64,000 nt of DNA from Daldinia sp. FL1419 (lineage: Eukaryota > Ascomycota > Sordariomycetes > Xylariales > Hypoxylaceae), in NCBI GenBank assembly GCA_025201765.1, contig MU623350.1, positions 372,001-436,000 of the forward strand, written 5' to 3'. Under the pieces are notes generated by a model that worked only from the letters and a program-made list of their open reading frames with translations, was not told where the DNA came from and searched no databases. Within the stretch, counting starts at the first letter, position 1. Each line of letters begins with the position of its first letter. Below, one piece after another: positions 21,290 to 32,766 of this stretch. The position numbers and the translations under genes were made by a program.

Positions 21290-22458
21290 TCACGCCAACA
21301 TGAGATGATCTTTTACCGTCCACCAACTCACAAGCCACGTATAGAACATATACCGCGACCTTTGCGAGAGAGATAATCCAGGAAGAAAATGATCTCTGCT
21401 ATCGTATCCCCGAGCCCATAAAACTATACCTGCAGTCCTAAGTACGTGTATGAGACTATTGCAAGATATTAGCAAATCGTCCATGCCCTATATTTGAGCC
21501 ATAGTAATAGCTTACAGTCTATATATCATATAAGTCATCGTAAACTGACAGCTATCCAGTGTACACTCTTCAGCCGGCACCATATAAAGCTCCCAGAAGT
21601 ATCGTATAATCGATGACGACCATAAGTAAATTAATATAGGCCCCATAATAAGATCAAGATGCCAAAAGCGCTCCACACTTCGACGCAAAATGTCATCCAG
21701 CAGATGCTGGACTTGCCCAGGGATTAAGCAAAGCTCGACCTATCAAGTTGTTAGCCTCTTATCCAAGATTAACCGCCTTGTCGCAAATATTAGGTACGCA
21801 AGATATGTTCCAAGAAGCTTACAGCAGTAGCTACATAGAATGTAGATGGCACGCAACGCGGGCGAATCGTTGAAATAAAAAAGAAGAGAGAAATCCAGTA
21901 CAAGGGTTTCCGCACTGAGAAAAGTACAAAGTCGAGCTCTGCAGTCCTGCGGCAACCACGGTGAATCCTCCTCCTGTACACGGGCCATCCGCAGAAAGAA
22001 CAGACGTGACCGGGTTGCTTGTCCGTGAAGGCGAGTCTGGTAGACTTGCCCGTGTTATGGTACGCTGGACTCCGCTTCACGCGGAAACACCAGTAACATA
22101 TCGATCTCCATGGGCTCCACCAGCGCTCCTCGTCAATAACTAGAGGGTAGTCGAATATCCCAAAGCACTCGACACAGCAACTGAGCAGCTCGGGATCTAG
22201 CCGTCTGTTTTTACTGAAGTGCTTCGTTATGTTTTCACGCGTGAAGTAGTGATAGTAATGTCGCGATACCCGGCGAAGGCAAATCACGTCATAAATGCTC
22301 AGGAAAGATATCAAATGGCAATGTATATCTCTTGGTATTGATGCCAGTAGCGAAAATTCCCCAGGATTAACGGCGAGGTTCGACGGTAGGTTCGACGGTA
22401 TAGGGGGCCGTACGGGAGTTTCGCGAATTATCAATTGGGAAAGCTCCGTACTCGCCAT
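21290..22458 (-). CDS. F-box protein with Cys-rich middle and C-terminal membrane segments
   Basis: Three exons on the minus strand: 22458-21823, 21739-21516 and 21455-21290, 341 residues, all phases agreeing. Intron 1 has donor GTAAGC, branch GCTAAC and acceptor TGATAG. Intron 2 has donor GTAAGC, branch GCTAATATC and acceptor CAATAG. An F-box lies at about 35-72 (FSLLASIPRDIHCHLISFL). The middle has paired cysteines and histidines (C94/C95/C98, C121/C124, C153/C156, H166/C169) that may bind zinc, with WWSPWRSICYWC between them. The remainder is hydrophobic, with about three to five possible membrane segments (ISLFFFIS, IMGPILIYLW, YMFYTWLVSWW). F-box proteins normally recruit targets to SCF ubiquitin ligases, so the membrane part would be unusual. 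ATG 22458 is chosen over one 15 codons upstream by composition. Confidence 0.75.
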
Positions 22459-22892
22459 GGTTGCGAAGTCTTTCCAGCGGGAAGATAGGGGTCGATTATA
22501 CATTAGAAGAGGACACAGAGGATATTGGTCATTTACACCGAAGCCTCATTTGTCTTTTGATTAACTCGAGTGCAAAATAAATATATCTCGAGACGACCAT
22601 CACCTCTGCTGCTGATTATTGATTTAGGTCTGTTAGGTAGCCTTTACAAATGAACAGGGATCCTAAATGTTTCTGGTTACATACGATTTTATTGACTCCC
22701 AGGGCTAGAGTTATATATTGAAGCCCGTTCACCTTGCTAGGCATGTTTATACTTCCAAAAAAAAAAAAAAAAAAAGTGCGTGAGCGACGCATAGGTAGAT
22801 GTAGCAAATCCAACTTTGCTCAAAGGGACATCGGCATACTTTAGTATGCTTCATCGTACGCTTATACTCCAGATACACGACGCTACTAATTC
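22459..22892. other. Spacer with poly(A) run
   Basis: Promoter side of the F-box gene and 3' side of the dioxygenase gene, which both read leftward. A run of 19 A lies at 22757-22775. No gene seen. Confidence 0.4.
22757..22775. repeat. Poly(A) run, 19 bases
   Basis: Homopolymer in the spacer between the F-box and BNA1 genes. Confidence 0.9.
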
Positions 22893-23556
22893 TTATTCCA
22901 AGTTCGGGTCTTTGATAGTTCCGGGCTTGGGCACAGAATTGGCTATCTCGCCACATTTCGGACACTTTCGAGTCTCCTCGGTCGACATGAACTTTTCAAT
23001 GGCGGCCTTGATCTGTGTTCCAAGGTCCGTGCAATGGAAAGCAGCTTCATGAACGACTTCCCCGCACTCCTGACAGTACCAACGCATACGATCGATGGTG
23101 TCTTGGGGTCGCTTCTGCTCGAGGACCACGCCAATAGTATCGGCAAAACGTACCGGGTTGTGAGGCGTATTACCTGGCAAGAGAAACATGTCTCCCTCAC
23201 GAATTATAATATCTCTAAACTTTCCGTCGTCGACAACCTTTAACATCATGGCTCCTTTGTACTGGTAGAACCACTCAGGGGTCTGATTGATATGATAGTC
23301 AGTCCGGGCGTTGGGGCCGCCGACAATCTGAAAAGGACGTGCATCAGCTCATGGTTATAAACTAAATCTAAAATGCGGCGATTCTGCGCACCATGACAGT
23401 AAAATCCTCGTTGTAGACACAGTAATTATTGACTGGCGGTTTTAGGAGATGGGCGTTCTCCTCGAGCCTTAACTATTATTAGCTATAACTACGCCAAGGT
23501 CATAGGAGAACCTTGCTGGCTTACCATTTTGGGAGGTTTACCGGAGGAGAGAGCAT
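22893..23556 (-). CDS. BNA1: 3-hydroxyanthranilate 3,4-dioxygenase
   Basis: Three exons on the minus strand: 23556-23525, 23467-23392 and 23327-22893, 180 residues, full family length. The enzyme opens the ring of 3-hydroxyanthranilate with Fe(II) and O2 to give the quinolinate precursor in de novo NAD synthesis from tryptophan, in the cytosol. Family text is plain: start MLSPPVNLPKW|LEENAHLL, DFTVM|IVGGPNARTDYHIN, then LLPGNTPHNPVRF with iron-binding histidines. The C-terminal rubredoxin-like CxxC pairs are WYCQEC and KCPKC, as in fungal and bacterial forms. The first join splits a Trp codon. No other pathway gene is nearby. Confidence 0.95.
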
Positions 23557-24449
23557 CTTGGTTGGTTGAAAGAAGAGTGCTGGTGTTTGTCGCAAAACTT
23601 GAAGATGTGATCTTGGGAGGAATCCTTTCCCAAGCTTATTTTTCCATGCTATTTTTTATGCTATCTTTTCAAAAAACCCCCTCGAATGTTCAAGACGACA
23701 ATTAGTCATAAGAGTTGATAGGGACTTATGCTATCAACCCTCATTCCAATCATCCCGCGAGTTTCCGCTTCTTATACCGCAAGGATTGAAAGAGTGATCG
23801 GAACTTCTATGACCCCACCATCGAACGCTGCTGCGCTGCGCGTCGTCGATAACGTTTTTATCAGATTCGGCTTTAACAAAATTTACCTCCTAAATACCTA
23901 CCTAGATATACGCTCGGGGTATTTCTAGAACATCTGCGTATTGCAGTACTATACTTGGCGCCCAGCCTATTGTTCTGATTTCTGTTGGCTGTATAATTTA
24001 CGCATTACTGATTTATGCATATACATAGGTCTTTTTTTTTATGAATTACATCACATTCGAAGCTCCGCAATTAGATTTGCATATGTAAGCTCAAGCTCAA
24101 GCTCAAGCTCAAACACGTACTACAGGTAACGTTAGTGGTTGCATGCATTAGCGCTTTGCCTAATCCAGGCGTCGTACCAGCAGTACCAAGATTGCAGAAG
24201 CTCTGTTGGATGTCCGGGATAAGGACCTATTAACCTATCAAACCACACGATCTGACACCATCGTCACGTTTCTCACCTTACAAGTGAGCACGTTTAAGCA
24301 GGTTTTCTTGAATTTAAGCAGAATCGATCTTTCAAATCTTTGTTTCACCTCTCTATACTTTCGTCGTTTTCCATCGTTTACGCATCTTTCCAACGTCTGT
24401 CTATCCATCACTTATCTTTAAGTAACTAGCCGAAATCGTATCTTCACCA
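23557..24449. other. Divergent promoter spacer of BNA1 and the copper transporter
   Basis: About 0.9 kb between genes that point away from each other. It has a short AAGCTC tandem at 24087-24112. The open frames in it are short and random-looking. No operator for copper or NAD control was recognised. Confidence 0.4.
24087..24112. repeat. AAGCTC tandem repeat
   Basis: Just over four perfect copies of the hexamer AAGCTC, in the promoter region of the copper transporter gene. Confidence 0.9.
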
Positions 24450-25499
24450 ATGGATCACTCGCACATGGATCACGAACATATGGACCACAGCGACATGAAC
24501 CATGGCGATGGTGGACACGGCGGTCACGGCGGCATGCCGATGTGCAACATGAATGTTAGTACCTACACGCTTGGCCATTCTCTAGCCTCATGCACCGCGG
24601 CTCTCAATTGCGCCACCATCGTCTATCTCAACCCCATGATATTTCCTATTGGGCACTATTAAACAAATAGAGGAAAATATAAGCTAACTCCTAGCTTCGG
24701 GCGATTCGAACCGAATAGATGCTTTTTACGTGGGACACGAACAACCTTTGCATCGTCTTCCGCCAATGGCACATTCGCGGCACGGCTTCGTTAGTCTTCA
24801 GCTTGTTAGCTGTTATCGCTATCAGTGCCGGCTACGAAGCCCTTCGCGAGGGCATCCGACGCTACGAAGCCTCCATAGCCGCCGAGCAGGACGCTGCGCC
24901 CAGTGAGTACAGCCACCATCGCCTCTCTCATCGCTTCCCGATCTAGATCTTCCCAACACCCTACTCCCTACACCCTACACATATCTCCTTCCTCATCGCC
25001 CGGGGCTAGCAGCAGTTGGCGTCTGTTGTATTACTACCTTGAAAACGTAATACAACCTACGCTCCTGCTGTATCCGACGATCTGTACACATGTGCAATGC
25101 AATTTCCTTTGTTGGTATGCCTTTGGGGAAATCCTGGGCTAAGATATCGCTATCGCGAACGGTGAAGTCGAATCAAATACTGAGAGCGCGACATTACTTG
25201 GGGTAGGACGAAGCAGCCAAGCCGACGCAATTGGGCGCCGAGCCCATATTCTCAAAGCAGTGCTATACGGCGTGCAGAACTTTTACGCCTTCATGATTAT
25301 GTGAGTGGAAAATCTGCTTTGAATAGTAACCGTTTTTGGAGCCGATAATTGCAATACTAACAATCCGTCGTCAATAATCAGGTTAATTTTTATGACCTAC
25401 AACGGCTTCGTCATGTTTTCCGTTGCTATCGGAGCTGGCCTCGGATACTATTTCTTCGGTTCGCGTACAAAGGCTGTGAAAGAGACAGCATGCCATTAG
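24450..25499 (+). CDS. Ctr-type copper transporter
   Basis: Four exons, 24450-24554, 24719-24902, 25144-25300 and 25382-25499, give 187 residues, normal for a short Ctr protein. These homotrimeric channels import Cu(I) across the plasma or vacuolar membrane. The N-terminus is rich in Met and His (MDHSHMDHEHMDH, then a Gly/His run), the copper-binding outer part. The first helix follows LFTWDTNNLCIVFRQW. The second helix carries the selectivity motif MxxxM (MLIFMTYNGFVM), and GAGLGYYFFG in the third provides helix packing. Intron 2 is longer than usual (241 bases). Its donor GTGAGT is good and its acceptor CTAAG is weaker, but the phase and the resumed frame agree. Whether it is a plasma-membrane or vacuolar form cannot be told. 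Confidence 0.92.
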
Positions 25500-25733
25500 A
25501 TCCGGCGCGGTCTAGCACTAATATTGCGCTAGTATGATGCGAGCAGACGAATAACTGCCCAGAGTTACAAGGAAGCCATATAGAGTTGGGCTCGGAACTC
25601 TACTGAAGTTAGATGGTATGAATCTATTGTTTCGGATGTGTCGTGAGACTATAACCGTAGTGAGAATTACAGATACAGGCGGCTTGAGCCCATTATGAAT
25701 CTACAGTAGCGCATTGGCAGCATGTCGCGGCCT

Positions 25734-27180
25734 TTACATTTTCGCATCCTTGACCTCGTCTTTGATAGCTTCTTGGCCTACTTCCCTTCCCTTCTTTTCG
25801 GGGAGGCGGCCAGCTTCGTCTAACATCGCTATGATCTCCTCATCGCCGTAGTGAGAATTATGCTCGAACTCGGGCTCTTCTTTGTAAGCGATTCTCGCGG
25901 CATCGACCAACATCCGCGCCGTAAGGCCCCATACTAGAAAACGCTGCACCGAATCTTCCTCTTCTTCCAGCTCGTCCGCTAGCACGGCTTGTCCACCATC
26001 CCGGACCTTAGGTCTTATAACTTTCTGATTGTTTACCGGTACGTGGAAATTGTGTACTCGCCATGGTTTACCATGCCAGTGGTGCCAGTACCCGTCATAC
26101 CAATCACCAGGAGGTATAGCCTCTCCCTCGTGTGGCTCGTCCTTTGCTTTTAAGAAATTATGGAACGGGCCGCTAAAGACTGCTGCTACTTCCTTCGCAT
26201 CTAGTCGGGGTATCATGCTCTCATCTACCATAGCTTTTGGCTTTCCAGGTATGTCATCGGCGTGTAGGAATGCTACACACGGACGTACGGCCATTTCGGT
26301 CTTTGCAAGACTGCATGGCAGGTAGCAGAGCGGCTCTATTCGAAATGGCTTTGGGATCTTGGTATCGTCCATGGGAAGTCCGATCTCTTCCCATGCCTCG
26401 CGGCGTGCTATTTGGTCTATGCATTAAGATTCGCGCATTAGTTTCGGGAGCACTCCTTTCAATCTAATAGACATCCATTCTCGTTACACTTACACGGTGA
26501 CTCTGATAACGAATCTGCCTTGCCGCCAGGAAAAGCCGCATGACCTAATTCGAACGCCAACAGTATTAGATTTAGATTACAAACTTCCTAGAGGGGCTCA
26601 TAGTTATATTATCGTACCGGAGAAATTGCGCAAACTCGTAGCCCTCATCGTGATCACGACTCTGAGATCTCCCCTACGATCCGCGAATAGCAAGATCAAC
26701 ACCGCAGCACGTCGGCTTACGGGCAGATGATCCCAGGTCGGGAACGGCGGGGGCTTATAGGCGCGCAGACACGCAATGGCAGCCTTTGAGCGCATGAGCA
26801 TGCAATGAATCATTTCGGGACCCCCTCCACTTCTCTCACCCCCACTACTGTGCAGAGACAGCAGATGTCTATTAGGATTGTGCAGGTACGGATGGTGAAA
26901 TAGGTGGCTAGATTGTAGCTATACTGACCGCCGAGGTTTTATTTAGCGGTGCCATTGTGGACGCATCCCAATAGTAGGAAGCTAGATCGACAGGTTCGGA
27001 CGACGGTCGCTGGTGCTGGCGGTGTAAGTCGAGCGAGAGCGAGAGATCAGCGGGTAGCGAAGTCGAAGGTCTAGTGGTGGAGTTACGGATGCTCTGCAGG
27101 ATCTCGGCCGTTTCGAGCTCCGTGAGGGGAGGGGAGTTATCTCTCTTGGCCGTTCCAGAGGCGCCGTTCGTAGAGCTCAT
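25734..27180 (-). CDS. Nudix hydrolase, Pcd1-like
   Basis: Four exons on the minus strand: 27180-26929, 26783-26618, 26544-26494 and 26416-25734, 383 residues. The Nudix box spans residues 147-170 and is assembled from exons 3 and 4: GGKADSLSES, a Tyr codon split by the intron, then RREAWEEIGL. Upstream SRRAAVLILLF and LRVVITMRA are typical of the CoA diphosphatase branch (yeast Pcd1), which cleaves CoA or oxidised CoA. The exon 1 to 2 join (donor GTCAGT, acceptor CAAAG) is the weakest and other acceptors nearby are possible. No C-terminal SKL peroxisome signal is present; the end is acidic-basic (KDEVKDAKM). The N-terminal ~80 residues are disordered. Confidence 0.85.
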
Positions 27181-27961
27181 TGTGGAAAGGGAAAAGATGT
27201 ATAAGTCACCGTTTTCAGGATCGGCTCCTACCTTGCCGGTTTTTAATTTACAGGTAAGGTTAGTAGGTGCCTTAGGTGCAATACGTACTACGTACCTTTC
27301 CGTACCTACCTAGGTATATAGTGCTTGCTGTTCCGATGTGGACCGGCTTGACGTAGCGGTCGCGGGGTACCCCACAGAGACGCCTACTAGGCTAGAAGAT
27401 ACGAGCTAACTCTCTCCAGAGTTAGTTAAGAGCTTACAAAGATGGGATATTGTTCTATTAAGTTTATGCTCCTATAGAGACTAAAAAAGACTTCGGCCGA
27501 GTTTAGAAAAGGGGCAGACTAAGATTCAAATACCAAATCAGATAAACTTCTATATTTTAAATAGTGGCATATCTGTTTAGATTTCAAAACGTCGTTTTAT
27601 ATTCATACACAAAGTTCATGCTTCATTTGTCACACGAATGATATACATTTTGTTGGGTCTCTCAGTCTTCTCTCCAAACGGCAAGATAGGTAGGGAGATG
27701 GGTTTACGTACCGGATCTACGGGGCAAAAGCTCTTTATAAGACGAAAGGGGTCGACTTGATATCATTTTCTCGGTGGTATATTGTAAATAAAAGCTGATT
27801 GGCACAGTCTATCGCAGGGATTTGTTACATCCTAGTATATCACCTCGGATCGTGGATATCCTCACGGTCATCCTTCTCAACACATTCTTCTTGCAACTCC
27901 TACGTTTTTTTATCAAAATCCAATCATTTTTATTTACGATTTCATGTTGAAAAAGATAACA
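27181..27961. other. Spacer between Nudix and Hel2 genes
   Basis: AT-rich with a short TACCTAGGTA word near 27305. The frame at 27799-28209 is antisense to the Hel2 3' end and is not accepted. Confidence 0.4.
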
Positions 27962-30425
27962 TTAACCCCACTGTACTAAAACCTTTTTGCGGCCTTTGTT
28001 TCCTTTTTTACCCTTTCCAGAATCCTCTGCTCCATTTTCATTCGTATTACTTTCCTGCTGAGAAGTATCTCCGGCGGATGTCCCCCATTGAAAACCGGTG
28101 CCTCTCGAGCTGCCGGCATCTCTACGTACACTCCCGGTCCCGTACCCAAATATCGTTGTTGTGGGTTTGGGGGCTGTGGGAAGGGCCGGAAATGCTTCAT
28201 CTCGACTAGCAGGCTTCGATGATTTCGCTGGAGCCTGGGAACTTGTATTAGATCCCCACAAGGCCGTAGCTGCTGGCCGAGACGTGTTACCCACATTCGT
28301 TCTACTGGGCGGCAAGGAGGGGAAAGAACTCGTGGTAGCCATTGGTAGTGGTGTTTGTCTGGAATTTGAGCTAGAGAATAGGGACGAAGATTGTGCTGCA
28401 CTGGACCGTCGCGACTGTTGTGTAGAACTTTTCAGTTTAAGAACTCTGGTTGTGTGCCTCTGGGACGGTGCTGCTGCTGCCGCAAGAGGAGAGCTAGCCG
28501 CCGCCGCCGCCCAGCCGGTATTAGAAGACGTTGCGCCGTGCATGCCGCTCAGGCCGGGCAAAGTTGGATAATCTTCGTTTATTGCTCTCCAATCCGACCA
28601 TGCCTTCCGCAAACCCTCCCCCTTATTCTTATCTTCGAAAAGATCGGCAACTTCGCGGACAAGCGTGCCAAGCGCGGACGACGAACTATCCGAAAATAGG
28701 GAGAAGAGCGCATCTATCAGTGCTGCAGGTGAAATCTTGCCTTGTTTGTAGGAAGATATCTGGTCTCGAAAGGCAGAAATCTTGTTCGAGTCGTTTTGCA
28801 ATAGGTTCGAGGCTCGTTCGATTACAGCGGAATGCCGTAGTAGTCGAACACGATCTTCTGGTGATAGGTTTGGATCCGTCAAGTTCAGAGCTTCCATCTC
28901 GTTGGATGGTGCTGTGGTTGTTGGACCAGAACTCGAAGCCGCTGCTGTACGCTGAGTCGATTGGGTTGAGGGCGCAGGAGTAGTTGAAGGGGACAATGCA
29001 GATAGCTGTCCACCAAACGTACGATTGGACACGGATTGCGAGGAATGTATGGCCATTTGTCTTTGGAAAGCGAGCTCGTCTCGCCGGAGTGGCTGCGCTG
29101 AACTGACAGGGAGAGGGTCTGCGTTTGGATCACGACCTCTGCCGGGTCTTTCTCTGTCTCTTTCTCCATCTCTGCCCCGACCAGAACCACCGCCCCTTCT
29201 TTGTTGGTAAGGCTGTCTATAATCGAAACTCGAAAGGTCGACTAGACGAGCATCGCGTCTCACATCTTTGGACAATGTATTTCCATGTTCACTAAGCTGA
29301 TGCGCCTTTAGGTCTATTTCGGAGCCGAAGACAACAAATTTCTTTTCGAGACACTCGCGATCTAGACACAGGAAATGATCCTTCTTGAAGTGTTCTTCTA
29401 ATGCGTTATAATCCCGATAATAATGAGGCTGTCTAGGGTCCTGACGATCGCAGAGAAAGCAGCGCTCATGCTTACTCCGGCAGTGTTCATAAAGCTTATC
29501 GTCATCGTAAAATCTCTCGCCACAAAATGCACACAATGGATGACCCTTGAATCCGGTCTGGTCCACAGCTCCTGGGCGATCGTCACCATGTCGCATATGC
29601 TTTTCCAGCTCCTTGTCGGTAAACAGTTCGTGCTCATGAGTGAATACCTTCTTATTTCTTGTACACAAGTCGCACATCTTTTTGTGGTGGGTTGTGCGGA
29701 CATGTCGATGCAGATCTGGCCAACCTAGACCTGCAAAATCGCAAGAGTCATCGGGGCAGTTATAACGCAAAAGCAGGACAGTGTCTCCAACTATCTCTTC
29801 GTTCGCGTACCGGATACCGATATTATCGTCCGTACTGGTAACGTCAGCGTCGGAATAATCTTGGTATCGTTTCGTCGCATCGTCGGTGAAGACGACGAAT
29901 GGAGCAACTGTCTACGGGCATGGTATGGTAGGTTAGTCTTTAGTACATCACACGAAAGGGTAATCTTCATAGTGAGATTGTTCGTACCCGACAATGTGCG
30001 CACTCCTTATTCTTATATAGAGCTCTCATCCGCAAGGAACATATGTGACAAGTTCTATGGTTGCAGGGCGCAACAGATTGGTGTATGACGGGGCTCGCGC
30101 AGATGAAGCACACCTCGGCCTCCACATCTTCTTGGTCGGCGTTGGCTCCGCCGGCCTCGCGCGTAATTTTGGGCTGCGATAGGGATGATGGCGGTTGATC
30201 TGAGTCTTCGTGGGGCTTTGTAGATGACGAAGAGACAGGGCCCCCTCTCCTTCTCCCGCGTTGCGACCGACTTTGTCCTCCGCCCCTAGGTGTCCCATCG
30301 CCTCGTCCGCGTCCTCTACCTCTACCCCTTGGGTTCCGTTCGCCCCTACCACGACCTTGGCCAGACCGCGTCAGGTTCGGAGCTTCACCCGGCGCATCCG
30401 TCAGGCCCTCAGCAGTAGCAGACAT
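27962..30425 (-). CDS. hel2: Hel2/ZNF598-type E3 ubiquitin ligase of ribosome quality control
   Basis: Two exons on the minus strand, 30425-29988 and 29911-27962, with a 76-base intron (GTACGA...CCGTAG, phase 0) give 795 residues. In yeast, Hel2 senses collided ribosomes and ubiquitinates small-subunit proteins to start no-go decay and quality control. An Arg/Gly-rich start (about 22-62) is followed by a C-terminal-type RING at 106-146 with C106, C109, C121, H123, C126, C129, C142 and C145, the last just before the intron. Then comes TVAPFVVFTDD and the run of C2H2-type fingers (YNCPDDSCDFAGLGWPDLH; CAFCGERFYDDDKLYEHC). The long disordered tail is rich in Ser and ends with a basic KGKKGNKGRKK segment. 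The fit to the family is complete. Confidence 0.93.
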
Positions 30426-31672
30426 GATAAGCTACGAAGCAGTATCGCTAGGTCGGCCAGATACGATACGAGCTTAGAATATTGCGAGAATATTGCGGAA
30501 AGGAGAGTTCGTTATTTCTATTGAGATTGGGGTTTTAAATATCGGATCTAGCAGCAAACGAAATGGCAAACGCTATGCCGAGCTAATGATGATTTGGAGA
30601 CGGGAGAGCGCAGAAGAATAGGATGAATATGGTCTCAATAAGTAAAATAGTATCGGAATAGAAATATCGTATAAACCGAGGTATCCCTAGGACACTCGTG
30701 CTTGGGAATACGGTTCCGATATTGTAGATTGATCTATTCTTTCCCACTTTGTCAATGGATGAAATTTAGCGGGCGCTGGCTCTTGAAAAGACCTTCTACA
30801 CACTACTAAGATGACACATACTATGGTACTGCCCCCTAAGTGCGTTTGTACCTGTTTGTACTATCTGTAATTCCATTAGCAGCCACAGTACCTACCTGGG
30901 TACATATGTAGATAAGACAAGATTCAGTGGATCAAGATAAGAAAAAAGCCACAAATGACGGAATGACATAACCGGATGTCAAGACGACATACTACCCCAG
31001 GTAGTACCTAATTGGGGCAACATCCCAATAAATAAAAGTACCCGTGCAAATACCGCTTACATAAGGCAATCTTCGAATATTTATATTGACGATTAGTAAC
31101 GATAGCAGGTGTTCATGGCCTTCAGGTGAACCTGATGTATTTCATAGGATACATCGCGGATATGTTACATATATGTAGAAGCCATTCGCGGGAAATAGAA
31201 ATACCAGCCCGTAGTGGCCAGTAAATACCTATGGAAGCCTTGCTACCTATCCACGGCTATACGACTATTCTCAAGGTCATAACCTACCAAGTAGGCAAGT
31301 GAAGACGCAGGCATCGGTCACTTAACCAGTCCTACCGAAAACAACGCCCCCTTCGAAACCCACCGTGATGACCCAACCAATCAGAGATAACCTCTCCGGA
31401 TTTGCTTATCGAAACACACTGAATATCAGCAGCCTGGTGACTACACTACTATTTTTGACACATTCATCTCGTTCCACGTTACCATCGACCGGTAACCTAC
31501 CCCAACTGAATGGTCTCCCAGCGAGATTCGAGGCCTGGGTGGAGGTAGAAAAAATAGTGATAAGTATGCTACGTCCATATCAAGAACGCATAGCTGCCTG
31601 GTCCATGGTAGGCTAGATCTTTGAGAGATCGATCCAAGAGAACACCCGCGGAACAATGTACCGGATCGCCAA
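30426..31672. other. Spacer between Hel2 and SWIB genes
   Basis: About 1.2 kb, AT-rich, with scattered TACCTACC words. The open frame at 31365-31616 is not protein-like. No gene seen. Confidence 0.4.
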
Positions 31673-32766
31673 TCATTCCTCATCTACAGGATAGAGATGG
31701 TTACCGACCAGTTTGTTCATCTGAAACATATCCACCCTGGCCTGCTTGAAAACCGCCTGCATCCTCTCATCACATCGTATTTGTCGCTTATCACTAGGGT
31801 CTTGTAGTTGGTTTCCCTTGATATGTTCCCATAATTTCTTAACGACTTGTGGTCGAGAGAGCTATACTTGGGTTAGGAAATCCCATGACGGCATTAATGG
31901 AAAGCTCAAAAAGAACACTCACCTGTGATTCCCCGCAAAGCTCCGCGAGTGGGTAGCTAAGATTGAAAGGCTTTTGGAAACCCCCCCCAGCCTTTCGTGG
32001 CCGAGTACTCGATTCCTCGCTTCCCGCCACGTCGCTATCGTCATCAGGTCCGACTTTCTTCTCGCTCTTCTTTCGAGGCGCGGCCTTCTTCTTCTTGACA
32101 GGGGCTTTAGGCTTCCCACCTCCACGTGTTGCGCGAGTGCGCTGGTTCTCCTGAGCCTGGAGCATCGCTGCTAGTTTGGCATCCGCATCTTCTGTATCTT
32201 CACTCTTCTCTTTCCGCTGTTTTTTCTTAGGTGGTTGTACTGATACTTTGATTTCATCCCCGTTTGTATCCTCTGCGTCTTGGCTATCTTCTTTGTATCC
32301 ATTTGTTTGACTGGGCGGCGAAGGTTGCGAGGTTAGGTCGGGTTGGGGGATTGCGGAAGTTGGCGGTGGAACAGCGGACGAAATAGCATCAAAGCGCTCT
32401 TCAATCAGCGCCTTGATAGCATTCTACCGTGATACAAAGTTAGCAGAATATATTAATATCACTACAACTAGACGATGGCAGTCTAAATATGAGGTATCAA
32501 GTTGTGACAATAAAAGAATTGACCACGTACCTTCTGATCGCTTAGATCCTTCCCGCCCAGCGCAGCTTCGAGGCCCATGCGAATCTTTTTGCGCGTAACG
32601 GTTTCCAGATCCGCCGTAGCGAGGATGCCATCGATGACCTCCGTGTAACGAGTCTCCTCCTCCGCAGTCACTAATTATATTAGCGAGTTGCTGGCTCTCT
32701 TGGCTTGTCGTATGTAATACAGAAAGAATAGAGTGTACGGGCAAAAAACTTACAAGGCGTTGCCAT
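31673..32766 (-). CDS. DEK_C and SWIB/MDM2 domain protein
   Basis: Four exons on the minus strand: 32766-32754, 32670-32531, 32423-31923 and 31861-31673, 280 residues. The first exon is only 13 bases (MATP plus one base). The N-terminal DEK_C-like domain is at about 7-60 (YTEVIDGILATADLETVTRK). A charged Lys-rich linker follows with PPKKKQRKEK and PVKKKKAAPRKK. The SWIB domain is at about 200-278: GGGFQKPFNLSYPLAEL, LSRPQVVKKLWEHIKGNQLQ, CDERMQAVF and the end MNKLVGNHLYPV. Yeast relatives are Tri1 and Uaf30, the latter part of the RNA polymerase I upstream activating factor. A nuclear chromatin or transcription role follows from the family. The choice between Tri1 and Uaf30 is open. Confidence 0.93.

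Noticed and set aside
28098..28983. Long plus-strand frames across Hel2
   Set aside because: They are shadows of the Ser/Ala-rich coding strand on the minus side.
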